From positions 18,306,971 to 18,370,970 of the forward strand of contig OZ023267.1 in NCBI GenBank assembly GCA_964006375.1: a DNA stretch of 64,000 nt, read 5' to 3'. Every line of letters begins with the position of its first letter. Within the stretch, counting starts at the first letter, position 1. The translations under genes and the position numbers were made by a program. Below are positions 48,489-62,299 of this stretch, one piece after another. Below the pieces are notes generated by a model that saw only the letters and a program-made list of their open reading frames with translations, had not been told where the DNA came from and made no database searches. Source of the DNA: Tillus elongatus. Lineage: Eukaryota; Arthropoda; Insecta; Coleoptera; Cleridae.

Positions 48489-49917
48489 GGTAGTAGTAGT
48501 AGTAGTTTTTTAAGGGGAAACCCTGCATGGGACGCCACTCGCTATGGCTCTATCGTGAAGTGGTGTGTCGAATTCCTACCGAATAAAACCACCTTATTCT
48601 TCTCGCCACGGCAGACACGGAAACGGTCTCGTTCAGTGATAACTTCAGGAATGCCGGGCGGTTATTTTTCTATACTTCCGTTCTACGCTCTTCTTTTCTA
48701 GGACTTGGTTTATATAACTGGATATTCTACTCCAGTTTTTCGAGCTTTCTAACATTATTTGTATGAGATTGGTTTCACTTATTTCGGCGTTTATCTCAGC
48801 CTCTAATTGGTGTCTCCATTGAGTCCATCTATTACACACAAACACTGTGTGTCCTGCGGTGTCCGTGGCTCCACAGTAGGTGCACGCGTCTTCTTCACTT
48901 ATCCGCATCTCCTTTCTATAACAACCAAATGCACCGTGACCTGTGAGGAACTGGGTCAGATGGTAATCCAGCTTTCTGTGTTCACACCTCGCATACAACA
49001 AGATGTCTGGGATAAGGGTTTTCGTCCAAGCTGCGGAGTCTCAATGCTCATTCCATGTCTCCTGTCATTTTTCCAGTGTCTTCTCCCTCTCAGATCTTTT
49101 CACAGGGGGTACGTGAGCGTTTTTTATATGATACAATCGGAGCCTCTCCTCTACAAGCTACAAGTTGATGGGTAGGATTCCCGTGATAACCTGAATTGCA
49201 GCAGTCGATACCGTCCGATATTCACTCACCACTCTCAACAGGGCTTTCCTTTGGAGACCCAAGAGCATATATCTGTATCTTTGGATATTAGTAGCCTGGT
49301 GCCACACTGGCGAGCCATAAAGAGCAATAGACAGCACAACGTTGCACAGTAGCTCTCTTTGGGCCGCTTGGACCTCCTACGTTCGGCAATATTTTTGTCA
49401 ATGCACCCATTCTTGTTTGGGCTTTTTCCACGGTGCGTTTTATATGCTCCCCAAATGCTAGCCTGTCGTCCAGGTATACCCCCAGGTTCCTTATCTGTCT
49501 AACTGGGAATATCTGGGTCCCTAATACCTCAAAGTGGATGTGTTGTCTCTTTCAAGGTCCTCTTAATATGACTGCTTCTGTTTTTTGAGGGGAAAGTTCC
49601 AAGTTGTTGTTAATCATCCACACGTTTATTCTTTCCAGCGATTTGTTTACCCTGTACTGAAGCTCTCAGTCGTCTGATGCCTCAACCATGAGTGTGAGAT
49701 CATCTGCATACGCTACTGTGACTGCTCCATCTGTGAGGGGTACTGCCAGGACTGAGTCGTACAGCACATTCCAGAGAAGAGGGCCCAACACTGATCCCTG
49801 TGGAACTCCCGCGGTCATTTCTATTATCGTTGAGTTGGATATTTTAATCTTCCTGTCAGTGAAGTAACTCTCAACTATATTTATCAAGTATTGTGAAACC
49901 CCCCTCTTATGGAGTTC
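48489..49917 (-). pseudogene. R1-clade LINE relic (RT palm to C-terminal knuckle)
   Basis: In minus-strand order: 'TAGVPQGSVLGPLLWNVLYD' and 'VTVAYADDLTLMVEASD' (RT motifs B and C, YADD intact, 49666-49887); 'INVWMINNNLELSPQKTEAV' (about 49560-49630); 'RNLGVYLDDRLAFGEHIKRT'; 'QRKALLRVVSEYRTVSTAAI' (about 49195-49250), typical of R1; then the C-terminal frame 48645-49001 with 'CTYCGATDTAGHTVFVCNRW'. Several frameshifts and stops. The 5' part of RT is lost. It ends in a (CTA)n tail at 48489-48510 and is bordered upstream by (TAG)n at 49918. Confidence 0.85.
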
Positions 49918-49949
<32 letters not shown>

Positions 49950-49963
49950 ATAGTAGTAGTAGA
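49918..49963 (+). repeat. (TAG)n microsatellite at the LINE 5' junction
   Basis: About 15 TAG units with one TAA variant, directly next to the truncated 5' side of the R1-type LINE, whose 3' tail on the other side is also TAG/CTA repeats. Confidence 0.85.
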
Positions 49964-49964
49964 T

Positions 49965-50480
49965 CTAATGTATGTCACGATGAAACTCAACTGATTTTTT
50001 TACATTATAATTACAGTCATTGTCGAAATAATTCCTATTATTTCGCTGAATAATCGAAGCAGCCTATATTGTAATGAAAACAAATGACATCGAAGCGAAG
50101 TACAAACCTCAACATCGATTGTCTCGATGACTCGTTTCATTTGATTGATGAATCCATTTCTAAATGCCGAAACCGCAATTTATTAATAGATGCTCAACGA
50201 AGAGAAAACGAAATTTTATTTAGCAAATTAAATGAATCATATTTAATGTCGTAAACATTGATGATTTGTATCTTTGGAGTTGTTTTACTTGTTTTAAAGA
50301 GTTGAGCGACCGAGTGACCGATTTGCGCAAAGTATTCGTTGTAGATCTGGACAGAGCGAGGAGAATGGAAGACTACCTTGCGTTCCGAAATGGATTTTAC
50401 GCAATATCTGAATAAGTTAAGTCAGTGAATGTTATTTGATAATCCGTAATACGTTGTATTAATATTGTTAACAGTTATTA
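49965..50480. other. Unassigned, apparently low-copy sequence
   Basis: No shared repeat, no domain. Base composition is slightly less AT-rich than the GCAAG copies. Confidence 0.35.
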
Positions 50481-50484
50481 GGAA

Positions 50485-50880
50485 AGCGTGCACTCAGCAG
50501 GTGGGTTATGGTAGCGAATCATCATAATATTAATATTTCAATATTTTACTGGATTGTAAATTGTTTAATGAGTCGTATAGGTCTTTGGCCTCAAACTAGT
50601 AATAGATATATTGATACATATTTTTTTCGATTTATTGTTAGCATATAGAAAAAATTACCAGCAGCATTTCTTTGCATGACCCACTGCAAAATTTTGAATG
50701 CGAGTAATGAAAATTAGGATCTTTGTTGTGGTTTATTTGTAATATGTAAGGCCTTTAGAGATTTGACATTTACAGGAGAAAAATTATAAAATTCTCAAAG
50801 TAATCTTTCTGGTACTACTTGAATCTTTTGCGCCATGAAAAGATAAACGTTGTCTGTAATATTTAATAGATTTCGTTTAT
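50485..50880 (+). mobile_element. GCAAG-type 5' end, diverged
   Basis: 'gcactcagcaggtgggttatgg' at 50490 is a diverged terminus. 50720-50810 matches 21380-21600 ('tttgtaatatgtaaggcc', 'tttacaggagaaaaattataa'). Confidence 0.45.
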
Positions 50881-50889
50881 CACATCCTC

Positions 50890-52300
50890 TGATCTCATCC
50901 TGGCCCATCTAATATCTCACAAAACGTCACCGAAATTATCCAAGCTGGCATGTAATTATTTATTCCACTTACACAGAAAACCTCTTCAGCCACTCAAAAG
51001 CCCTGGTTCTCTAAATCATGTGACAAGGCCAGACTTGAAAAGGTCAAAGCTCACAAAACGCTTCTACACAATCCTAGTCAAAAAAACCGTCAAGCATTTA
51101 AAGACGCAAGAAACCGCTATGTCCGCATTCTTTCTGAGGCAAAAAACTCGTTTAATAACCACATCAGAAACAAAGTCCTCTCAATCTCCAACGGCAGCAA
51201 ACACTTCCGGACTCTTGCTAAATCTATTGGGAATAATTTCTGCAGGAGCATGTTCCCACCTTTTGTTTCAGGGGATGAAATTGTTTTTACCGCCCTGGGC
51301 AAGGCTGAATTTTTTGCCTCGTTGTTCTCAACCAGCAGTCCTCAATGTCCGGCATAAAATGACGAATATCATTTTCAAAGCTAAAAAGGTACGAAAGATG
51401 TTCTCTTCTCTTAATACCAGGAAAGCCTGTGGCCGTGACGAGATCCCAGCAATTGTTCTCAAAAAATGCGCACCAGAACTTGCTCCTGTCCTAAAATATT
51501 GGACTGAGGAAGTAGAAATCTTATACAATTCAACTCCACCAAATCTCAGTCTTGCGTTCTATCTCATAAGAGATACACCAGCCCTAGACCCATCACAATG
51601 AGCAACCAAGTTATTCAAAGTAATGAGTCCTTTTCACTTGTTGGCATTTCTGTGGATCGAAATCTCAATTGGCACCAACATGTGACATCAATTGCAGAAG
51701 CGGCTGCTCAGAAATTAGGTTTCCTCTTCCGGGCTCGCAAATACTTGTCACCAACTAATCTCTTTAGCTTGTATACCTCATAAATAAGGCCAAAACCTCG
51801 AATACTGCTCCCACATGTGGGGTACCGCTGCCGCTTCTACACTCGCTCTCATGGACGCCATTCAGAAGAGAGCTATACGTCTCATCGGTGACCCTACCCT
51901 CACTCAAAGGCTGCCATCCGTTGCCCACCGACGTGCCGTTGGTGACCTTTCTCACTTTTATAGATATCTGCACGGGCACTGCTCAGAGGAGCTTTCTTCC
52001 ATAGTTCCTCCATTTGCTGTCCCCAACAGATCTACCAGGAGAACAGAGTGAATTAACCCTTTTACTGTCCAGGTCACCAGACAAAGAACATTTTGTTATG
52101 CCCGCTCTTTTGTCCCGAGGACTTCGAAGTTGTGGAATTCCTTGCCGGCACATGTTTTTCCTTCTCCTCCGAACCTCCAAACCTTCAAGTCCAGAATTAA
52201 CAAGTTGCCTCTTTCCTCGTTGTCGACACCCACGGTACAATAGTATTTAGGCTGTGAGCCCTCGTGGTGTGTTGTTGAAATAAAATAATAATAAAAAAAT
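50890..52300 (+). pseudogene. LINE (CR1/Kiri-like), internally deleted copy
   Basis: First part (about 50990-51350): 'KPWFSKSCDKARLEKVKAHK' and 'NRQAFKDARNRYVRILSEAK', the linker between endonuclease and RT. Then 'KMFSSLNTRKACGRDEIPAI' and 'VLKKCAPELAPVL' (start of RT, 51390-51500). Most of the RT palm is deleted at about 51590, and the C-terminal region follows ('DRNLNWHQHVTSIAEAAAQK', 'LGFLFRARKYLSPTNLFSLY', 'AVGDLSHFYRYLHGHCSEEL', 'SKLWNSLPAHVFPS'). Stops and frameshifts throughout. The 3' UTR and (AATA)n tail match the 37.9-kb copy. Confidence 0.8.
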
Positions 52301-52600
52301 CTTGGGCTATAGAACTACTTTGTGGACAATGAGACATGAATGCATTCTCAAGATGACATTTCTTTCAAACCACAATGATGATGTGTAATAAGAGACTGGA
52401 CACTTGTATATAAAGATAATGATTCTTTTAAAGATTCAGAGACACAGTTGATCTTTCTAAAAATATAAAAAAGTCAAACTAAATGCATTCGGAAATGCAC
52501 AATCTCGACCGCGGCCCCAAAAAACTTCCTTCACCTCAAGGCATTTCCGAAATTATTACATAACTCGTCTCACATTTCTAATTTCACCATGATGATTTAT
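52301..52600. other. Unassigned sequence
   Basis: Nothing recognisable. Confidence 0.35.
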
Positions 52601-52602
52601 TG

Positions 52603-53004
52603 TCAACACGCTAAATCGAAATCTGTGACCTTTCTTTTAAATGGACGCAGAAGAGCATTCTTCGCTTGAAGACAAATTGGGTATTTCCCAACGAGTTTTT
52701 CTGCAGTAATAAATATCATTGACACCCAATGACGACGATCTAAAATTTCTAATCGCATGTTATTAACATTAGGTAACCGATTATAAAATACATTTATGCT
52801 ATGATTAAAGAAGATTAACGTCATAACGATCGGATACATGACACGTATTTCCGGTAGTCTGCATCTTGGGTTACCTCTGTCGAGTAGGCACTGGATGCTG
52901 ATATCATGAGTACCCAACATCCGCGTACCTTTGACATAACAGACAATCGGCAGGCTGTTCATTTGTTTGGTAGAGCTGCTCTTTCTCCATGCACTTTCAC
53001 TCAC
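52603..53004 (-). CDS. Unrecognised open frame (about 133 codons, may extend 5')
   Basis: No ATG at its listed start (GTG). The frame is open further upstream to about 53040 ('TSCSRSAKKVSESAW'). The protein has mixed composition with several Trp, Cys and Arg ('ILDRRHWVSMIFITAEKLVG', 'SIQCLLDRGNPRCRLPEI') and is not made of simple repeats or of any transposon family I know. It could be an old exon, an inserted foreign fragment, or chance. No splice sites or second copy support it. Confidence 0.25.
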   Translation of the reverse strand: MSESAWRKSSSTKQMNSLPIVCYVKGTRMLGTHDISIQCLLDRGNPRCRLPEIRVMYPIVMTLIFFNHSINVFYNRLPNVNNMRLEILDRRHWVSMIFITAEKLVGKYPICLQAKNALLRPFKRKVTDFDLAC

Positions 53005-53462
53005 TTTCTTCGCTGACCTTGAACATGAGGTTTGCGTGCCTCCTTCATTTCATTTTTCATGGAATCACCCGATTACGTGATTGCATATATGAACAATACG
53101 TTCCTTGCGGAGGAAATTCCAATGACGATCGATTATCTTAATTGTACTGTTAACACTTCCGTTTTGACTAAAATCAGTTTTGCATGGAAAACGTTACAAT
53201 AATGAGCTAGGTGATTTGTATTGGATTTTGTTTTTCAATGAAAGGAAAAGTGTAATTGAAAGTTATAAATAACAAAGGACGGTCCGAAGGTGTAATTACT
53301 GTGCTTTTTTTTTAATTATACTCTTGTGCTGTAAATTACTACATTTGTTTGGATGGTTTCACATTATTTATTAAAAAATATGAATGAAAATCGAAAGGCT
53401 TGGATGGCTCAAAAATTAGCGTCTTCGCTAGTAAATTAGTCATCAAATAAAGTATACACAAG
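53005..53462. other. Unassigned sequence
   Basis: No feature recognised. Confidence 0.35.
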
Positions 53463-53465
53463 GGA

Positions 53466-53604
53466 CTTTACCTTTTAGTGAATTTTCTTAAAAAAATTCA
53501 CTAATGAGGAGATCCCGACTTTTGAATTTAGAAAATTTTTCTTTAAATGACCGCGAACTAAGCCCTCTACAAACCATATCCAGAGTCAGTTTCATTTTTT
53601 ATAT

Positions 53605-53677
<73 letters not shown>

Positions 53678-54852
53678 ATTGTACCTTGTAAAATTTATCA
53701 GAAGAAAATAAATAGAATAAATAAATAAATATATACACCGATGAATTAAAAAAATAAAAGGCCGATTTTGAATAAATTTGGTGAATACCCTCCTTTTGCA
53801 AGTGGCTTGGATAAGTTCGTTAGCCAGGTAAATCGGCCCGGGTTTTTCCGGAAAATTTTGTTTTTGTTAATTTTTCTTTTTCTTTCGAAAAAAATTCATA
53901 TCTCCGGAAATAACAATGCAAAGGCAACCAGATTAGGTACACGGGTTTATATCACTATAAATAAATTACCTGCCATATTTAGCCCTGTAGGTTAAAAAAC
54001 AAAAAAGTTATAGGCATTTAAAGAAAAATAAATTGTGGTTTCCCTCAAAATATCAAAGTCGCGATTTAAAACGTCAAAATTGGCAACATTTAGGCAACGA
54101 ACCTGCGACTAATACGAGCTATGGAAAGAAAATATCTCAAGAAGAATGTTTTACTAAGCCTGAAGTCTTAGCTTCAAGCGTCATTATCCATTATTTTACT
54201 AATATGTTTCCATAAAATTAATTTCAAATAGGCCCTTTCTCTGATGCTTTAGCAGTAGTCTTAGCTATAGAGTTTATCGTTAAATGGCATATAATTTTTG
54301 TCGAATTTTCGTAAAAAATCAATAAAGCTCAATATATCCGTTATCATACAAGGTACGAAAAAAAAATTGTATACATTAATTATAGGGTGTCCTAAGCTAC
54401 ATCTTAAAAAATATTTCTACAATCAGAGGCTGGCCCATAAGTCGTTGACGATACAAATTTTCATATTTTTTTTTATCGAACACGCCTTATGTTATTGCAT
54501 TTTCCATCGAAATCTAATACATTTTTGTAAGAAAATAAATTCTCGACGCAGCAAGTGCGTTATGGTAGCGAATTTTCATTATATGCTTCAAATTTGAATA
54601 GCTCAATTTGCTACTAACCTATAAGGTTGACCAAGAGACCAGTTTTTTCCGAGAACACTTTAATTTTAGTTTTGTACATTTTCAAACAATAAAGTTATTT
54701 TGATGAAACATGACACATTGTTTCTACTATATTGGTTATACCGGTAACCAAATTGTATGCCTGCTTTCTTTTAAAAAAACCCACATATTTGCTATTAAAC
54801 ACATTTTTATGAAAATTCACTACCATAACGCACTGGCTGTGTCCAGACTTTT
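53466..54852 (-). mobile_element. GCAAG element, complete 1.37-kb form
   Basis: The 3' hairpin is at 53477-53504 (gtgaattttc / aaaaattcac), (TA)n 53608-53674, then a long body ('aacgtcaaaattggcaaca', 'ctctgatgctttagcagtag', 'ccataagtcgttgac'). The inverted-end unit 54540-54848 forms its 5' part, ending 'gcactggctgtgtccag'. Matches 57730-59058 in full, inverted, so the 1.35-kb form is a real, transposing length variant. Confidence 0.8.
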
Positions 54853-55215
54853 TTCCGAAATGGTTTTGCTTTGAATTGACAACACTATTCGTATAGTCAC
54901 GGTCCTTGTGTAACATTAAACTCTAAAAAATACATAAGCTCAGTAATTTTATTATAGAGATTAAATTAGAAGTAGACCACTTCAATTTAACTCTCTGTGG
55001 TTGGAGAACAATTCAAACGAACCCTAAACAATATGTTACCAGTTTGATCAGCATCGACGTAGCTTTTCAAAAATGCCATAATATAGAGGTATTCCATTCA
55101 AAAAAATTAAGTTCGATGCAACACTTTGTATATTAGCAGCCTGTATGCATGGTAATAATTTTAAAATAGCCTCAGTGAGGAGATTTCTTCCGTCCTCACA
55201 CCAATGGGACACCCT
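54853..55215. other. Unassigned sequence with a mariner-type end
   Basis: 'tgggacaccctatcta' at 55205 resembles a mariner-type terminus. Otherwise featureless. Confidence 0.35.
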
Positions 55216-55216
55216 A

Positions 55217-55470
<254 letters not shown>

Positions 55471-55479
55471 TTCGTATCA

Positions 55480-55589
55480 AAATTGGAACCGACCCCGATA
55501 TAGGCTTCCGGGGCCTACTTCGAGCTCAATTTACGAAAATTAAGTAAAAGCACGCTCAAGCTAAAAGACAGTAGCTCACGACAAAAATC

Positions 55590-55590
<1 letters not shown>
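55480..55590 (+). mobile_element. GCAAG 3' half, decayed
   Basis: 'ggaaccgaccccgatatagg', 'cctacttcgagctca' follow the array, with a weak end. Confidence 0.45.
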
Positions 55591-57085
<1,495 letters not shown>

Positions 57086-57087
57086 CT

Positions 57088-57270
57088 GCATCCAGACTTT
57101 TGAAAAATGTTGATATATTTTCAAACAATAAAGTTATTTCGATGAAATATGGTACATTGTTTCTACTATATAGGCAACCAAATTTGATGCCTGCTTTCAT
57201 CAAAGAAAGACATTTGCTATTAAAAATATTTTAAAGAAAATTCGCTACCATAACGCACTTGCTGCGCCCA
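57088..57270 (-). mobile_element. GCAAG 5' end fragment
   Basis: A second terminus 'aacgcacttgctgcgcccag' at 57252 with about 150 bp of body ('ggtacattgtttctactata'). Confidence 0.6.
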
Positions 57271-57725
57271 GATTTTTTATTTTCTTAACGCATTTCTAGA
57301 AAACCGTATACAACCACATTATCTTCTGATTTGGCGCTTGCTTTAATATAGTGACATAATCAGAATAAATAAATACAAATTTCTAGATAAAGTAGATACA
57401 TGAAGAATATAATTTACAATATTGTTCTCATAATTACTTTGAAAACGTTTCTTTGGACAAAAGGATCGTCTTAGTGTAGATGAAACTGTAATTAGTGTGA
57501 ATCTCTTAGTTGAAACGCAACTGGTAATTATTTCCGTGTGGTACCATCTAATTAGATAGAAGGAAGATCGTAAAAACAACAAACCATTGTTTCGCTTAGT
57601 AATTGTTTTCTCATTTAGTTAATCTTCCGCAGAAATTATTTTCATAGATCAGGCTTATAAGTTTCTAATTTATGGGTTTATTCGTCAAATTATTGTGGGT
57701 TTAGCCTACCACAAATAGTTTCAAA
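57271..57725. other. Unassigned sequence
   Basis: No feature recognised. Confidence 0.35.
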
Positions 57726-57729
57726 TAAA

Positions 57730-58826
57730 AAACTCGGGACGCAGCAAGTGCGTTATGGTAGTGAATTTTCTTAAATATGTTTTTATTGCAAATATGTCTG
57801 TTTTCTTTTTATTTAAGAAAGCAGGCATCAATTTTGGTTACCAATATAATCTATATAGTAAAAACAATGTGCCATGTTTCATAAAAATAACTTTATTGTG
57901 AGAAAATGTACAAAAATTTCCAAAAGTAAACTTAAAGTGTTCCCACAAAAACTCATTTCTTGGTCAACCTTATAGGTTAATAGCAAATTCAAATATGAAG
58001 CATTCGATCAAAATTCGTTACCATAACGCACTTGCTTACAAAGATGCATTATATTTCGATGGAAAATGCAATAACATAAGGCGTGTTTGATTAAAAAAAT
58101 ACGAAAATTTGCATCACCAACGACTTATGGGCCACCCTATGATTGTAGAAATATTTTTTTTAAATGTAGCTCAAGACACCCTATAATTATTATATAAAAA
58201 AAATTTCATATCTTGTAGAATAACGGATATATTGAGCTTAATTGATTTTTTACGAAAATTCGACAAAAATTATATACCATTAAACGATAAACTCTATAGC
58301 TCAGGCTACTGCTAAGCATCAGAGAAAGGGTCTATTTTAAATGAATTTTCTGGAAATATTTTAGTAAAATAAAGGACAATGACGGTTGAAACTAAGACTT
58401 CAGGGTTTGTAAAACATTCTTCTTGAGACATTTTCTTTCCATAGCCCGTACTAGATTCAAGTTCTTTGCCTGAATGTTGCCAATTTTTGACGTTTTAAAT
58501 CGCAACTTTGACATTTTGAGGAAAATCCCAATAAATTTTTATTTAAATGCCTATAACTTTTTTGTCTTTTGATCTACAGAGCTAAATTTTTGTAGACAGC
58601 TTACGTATGATGATATAAACCCGCGTACCAAATTTGGTTGCCCTTACTTTGTTAATTTTGGACATATAAATTTTTTACAATTTTTTTCGAAAGAAAACTC
58701 AAAATTTTCCGGGAAAACCTGGGCCGATTTTCCTGGCTAACGAACTTATTCAAGCCATTTGTAAAAGGAAGGTACTCACCAAATTTAATCAAAATCGGCC
58801 CATAATTTTTTGAGTTATCGGTGTGA

Positions 58827-58923
<97 letters not shown>

Positions 58924-59060
58924 ATATAAAAATTGAAACTGACCCCGGATATGTGTTCTGGGGGGGCCTAATTAGCGCTCATTTGAAGAAATTTTTTCAA
59001 AATTCAAAAGTCGGGATCTCCTCATTAGTGAATTTTTTTAAAGAAAATTCACTAATAAAC
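57730..59060 (+). mobile_element. GCAAG element, complete 1.33-kb form
   Basis: 5' end at 57737 (GGGACGCAGCAAGTGCG), inner inverted terminus at 58015, body, (TA)n 58830-58920, 'aaacatataaaaattgaaac', and terminal hairpin 'gtgaatttttttaaagaaaattcac' ending at 59056 with CACTAA. The inverse partner is 53466-54852. Confidence 0.85.
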
Positions 59061-59325
59061 GTTCACTGAAGAAAATTACGACATATTTTAAATAATATTA
59101 AGTATCATAAGAAATTCTTAATAGAGAAGATTGGAAATAGTAATTTTAATAGTTTTTTAAAACCATTATTATTTATATTGCAAAAAGCAAATTGCAAACT
59201 CCTTGCTGTGCTCTGGTTTTATCACCGCACCCAACAAGAATTAAAATTTCTATACACTGGGTTTCACTTAAATGTGCCATAGTTAATTAACTTTCAAAAG
59301 AGATTTATGTTATCAAGAAAATTTC
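59061..59325. other. Unassigned sequence
   Basis: No feature recognised. Confidence 0.35.
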
Positions 59326-59329
59326 GTGA

Positions 59330-59645
59330 CTTGCGTTACGGTAGCGAATTTTAATTAAATGTTTCAAATTTGTATAACTCAATTTTTTAGAAACCTAGAA
59401 ACTTGTAGTTTGACATATAGTAAGGTATTTACGGGGGCAATGTATTAACCAAATTTCGTCAAAATAACTTTGTTATTTTTTGAGATACAATTTTTTTTCG
59501 GAAAAATCAATTTCTATTTTGGAAATACTTGTCCGATAGAGCTGGCTAACGAACTTGTCTAAGCTATTAATAAAATAAAGATGCTTGCCGAGTTTCACCA
59601 AAATCGGTTAATCGGTTAATAATTTTTTTTAATGTCGGTTGGATA

Positions 59646-59720
<75 letters not shown>

Positions 59721-60446
59721 ATATAAAAATTCAGACGGACCTTGGTTCGGGTCCTGCGGGCTCAAATTGGCGCTCTTTAAAAAAAATTTATAGGGTGTCT
59801 TATGTTTAAGTTTAAAGATAAACGAAACTATTTTAGAATCATTTTTATAGAGAATTGACCTGATTTTGTTTACATTTCTATTATATTATGCTACACCTTC
59901 AGTCTAAAACCAGAGCATAATATATCTATGCTACGCTAAAACTGTATTTGGGCCCGTTCATCGGGGTACAAATGTCTTTTAAAAATTGATTGAATCCCCC
60001 AGTTAAATAACGATCACTTGGCAAATTCTTAAATTTATGTCGTCTGTCATTTTCCATATTTCCGAGATTTCATCATTGTTGGTTCAGGTAGCACGTTTTA
60101 TGTCTGTTACTTATTTAGTTTGGTTAGCGTTGGTGTATGCTTTATACCTGTTGTTTCAGATTTTATATTTATTTTAGAAAAACTTTAAATATTGCGTGCC
60201 AAGTTCTTAACATTCACAACATAGGTTTATTACACCATTTCTAGCCACATGCAAAGTCTCATTCCAGTTAATCTGATACTTACAAAAATATAGCGTTTTC
60301 AACCATATTTTTGTTAATTTTCGTATATTTTTGGGGGAGAAAATGTCCGTCATAGCTGATATACGAATTCGTCCGCGGGCTTAATACAATGAAGGTATGT
60401 GCCAAGTTTCGTTCAAATCAGTCAATTATTTTTTGAGTCATCCCTC

Positions 60447-60545
<99 letters not shown>

Positions 60546-60672
60546 AACATACCATAATTTTAACGGACCTTGGTTTTGAGTTCTAGGTAATCAAATTCGC
60601 GCTCATCTGAAGAAATTTTTTCAAAAACTTTTCATCGTGACCTCTCTATTAGCGAATTTTTCTTTATGAAAA
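59330..60672 (+). mobile_element. Composite GCAAG long form with two (TA)n arrays
   Basis: Degenerate 5' end 'ttgcgttacggtagcgaatttt' (59332), arrays 59648-59717 and 60449-60541, internal part shared with 63180-63960 ('gattgaatcccccag', 'gtctcattccagttaa'), and terminal hairpin 'agcgaatttttctttatgaaaatacgct' at 60650-60677. Probably one copy inserted in another. Confidence 0.65.
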
Positions 60673-60677
60673 TACGC

Positions 60678-62150
60678 TAATCACGTTAACTTGACAATGA
60701 CGTACACCTGATTCTTCTGTTTTATTGGTTAGTACCTACTTGCGGATACAATTTTAGATTTGAATAGAGTTTATATTTTCCATTCTTTAAATGATTTTCA
60801 CTCGAATTTGATGGCACCGTGTATATAATTCAATAATCTATCAAAATTTAAATAAAAAACGGGGGCTGCCATAAAAAAAATATCGATGGCGTCATTTTGA
60901 AAATCTAGAGTCTGTATCTGACTACGGATGTGAGTGTCAGGGGGCCTAGTTCGCGTTATTTGGAGACATTTTGTCAAAATTAAATAGTCCCCATTTCTTT
61001 ATTAGCGTTTGTTTTTAGCAAAAATGTGTTAAAAGAATACGATTTCTTTCGTTTAAGATACATAATATATCAACAGCTGATTGGTCAAACACATCAGTAA
61101 ATAATGTAGGTACAAAACGCACTTGCTGTCTTCAGATTTTTTTTAATTTATGGTATCCATATCCAATAGTTGTTTGTCTATCAGCCCTTTCGCTGTTTAT
61201 ATTAGTTGTGAAATTGTTATAATGCAAATTTAACTGCAACAGACACTACGAGTACACTAAAATATATGTCAAAGCGCTATGCAAACAGCGTAAAAAAACA
61301 CTTAATTAATTTGTGTAACATATCGAGTAATTTAAATAATTTAAATGACTATATAAGTCAATTGAAATTCATTATAAGACACAATATCTAAATTGGCACC
61401 TTGTAGAAAGTGGCACATACTGCATGGGTCTAACGATGCATCTAATAGCCTTCCTGCCAACTTTTTCAAACACCTTCTTGCGAAATATTCTCAATAGTAC
61501 TTCATGATAATTTTCACACTAATATTAAGATGACATATCCTCCTTGGTTGCGTGTATTCTGCCTGTTAAAATGCAAGATGCATCTTCAGCTTTTTGTAGG
61601 GTAAGTAAATATCGAAAGTGTCATTGTACCTTAGACTCTTATCTTAATGAGAGTTCATATAAGAGAAGGTAACAGTTACGCAAAAGCATTTATTACAGGA
61701 AGCAAAAAATAGGTTTAGTTTTATTGCTGTGGAGAAATCGATGAACTGCAAGGCAAAAACCAAGAAGCTTAAAACGGTACGTGAATAAACAAGAATTTTA
61801 ACAATGTAAAAAAACAATTCAGTACATTAAATATCTGTAGATACTTTTGTATGTCTTCACAAAGGCCCTTTCCTGTCTGACGATGCCCTATTAGGCGAAA
61901 CTGATTACTGAGAAAAAAACAAACATAAGTGAAGACAGACAAAAAGTTTTTTTTAGTATAAAACAGTTTCACCATACAACAGGAACAACAATCAATTAAT
62001 CACATACATTAAATTTACAAGGTTTCAACGTCAAAACCACCCCCATTCTCGCAACGACAAAATAAATAGAATATTTGAAAAACCAGATAGTTGAGGCCGA
62101 TACTTTTAGTACAACAAATTTATTATTACTATTGTATGACAGCTGACAAC
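60678..62150. other. Mostly unassigned; one decayed GCAAG 3' half and one hammerhead-like motif
   Basis: 60910-61020 carries weak 3' phrases ('gtatctgactacggatgtgag', 'gggggcctagttcgcg'), and 61100 a diverged inverted terminus. The remainder has no repeat match or credible frame. Confidence 0.4.
61877..61915 (+). ncRNA. Hammerhead-like motif, isolated
   Basis: CTGACGAT, stem GCC/GGC with loop CTATTA, then GAAAC. It has the same 8-nt left core as the motifs at 1911 and 9200. No GTC cleavage triplet follows at the expected place, and no flanking Penelope-like sequence is recognised. Confidence 0.25.
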
Positions 62151-62275
62151 ATATAAAAAGTTAAACTGACCCCAGATATGAGTTCTAGGGCTCATTTGAA
62201 TAAATTCTTTCAAAATTCAAAAGTCGGGGTCTGTCCATTAGTGAATTGTTTCTACAAAAATTTGCTACAACCGAT
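62150..62275 (+). mobile_element. GCAAG 3' end fragment
   Basis: 'taaactgaccccagatatgag', 'ctcatttgaataaat', 'gtgaattgtttctacaaaaatttgct' (end about 62268), directly upstream of the next 5' end. Confidence 0.55.
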
Positions 62276-62299
62276 TTATCTACCTATTTGTTAGAATTT

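Noticed and set aside
48807..49175. 122-codon plus-strand frame
   Set aside because: Antisense to the R1-type LINE C-terminus.
61560..61610. Possible exon with donor 'gggtaagt' at 61600
   Set aside because: The reading frame is short with no signal or domain, and no acceptor upstream.
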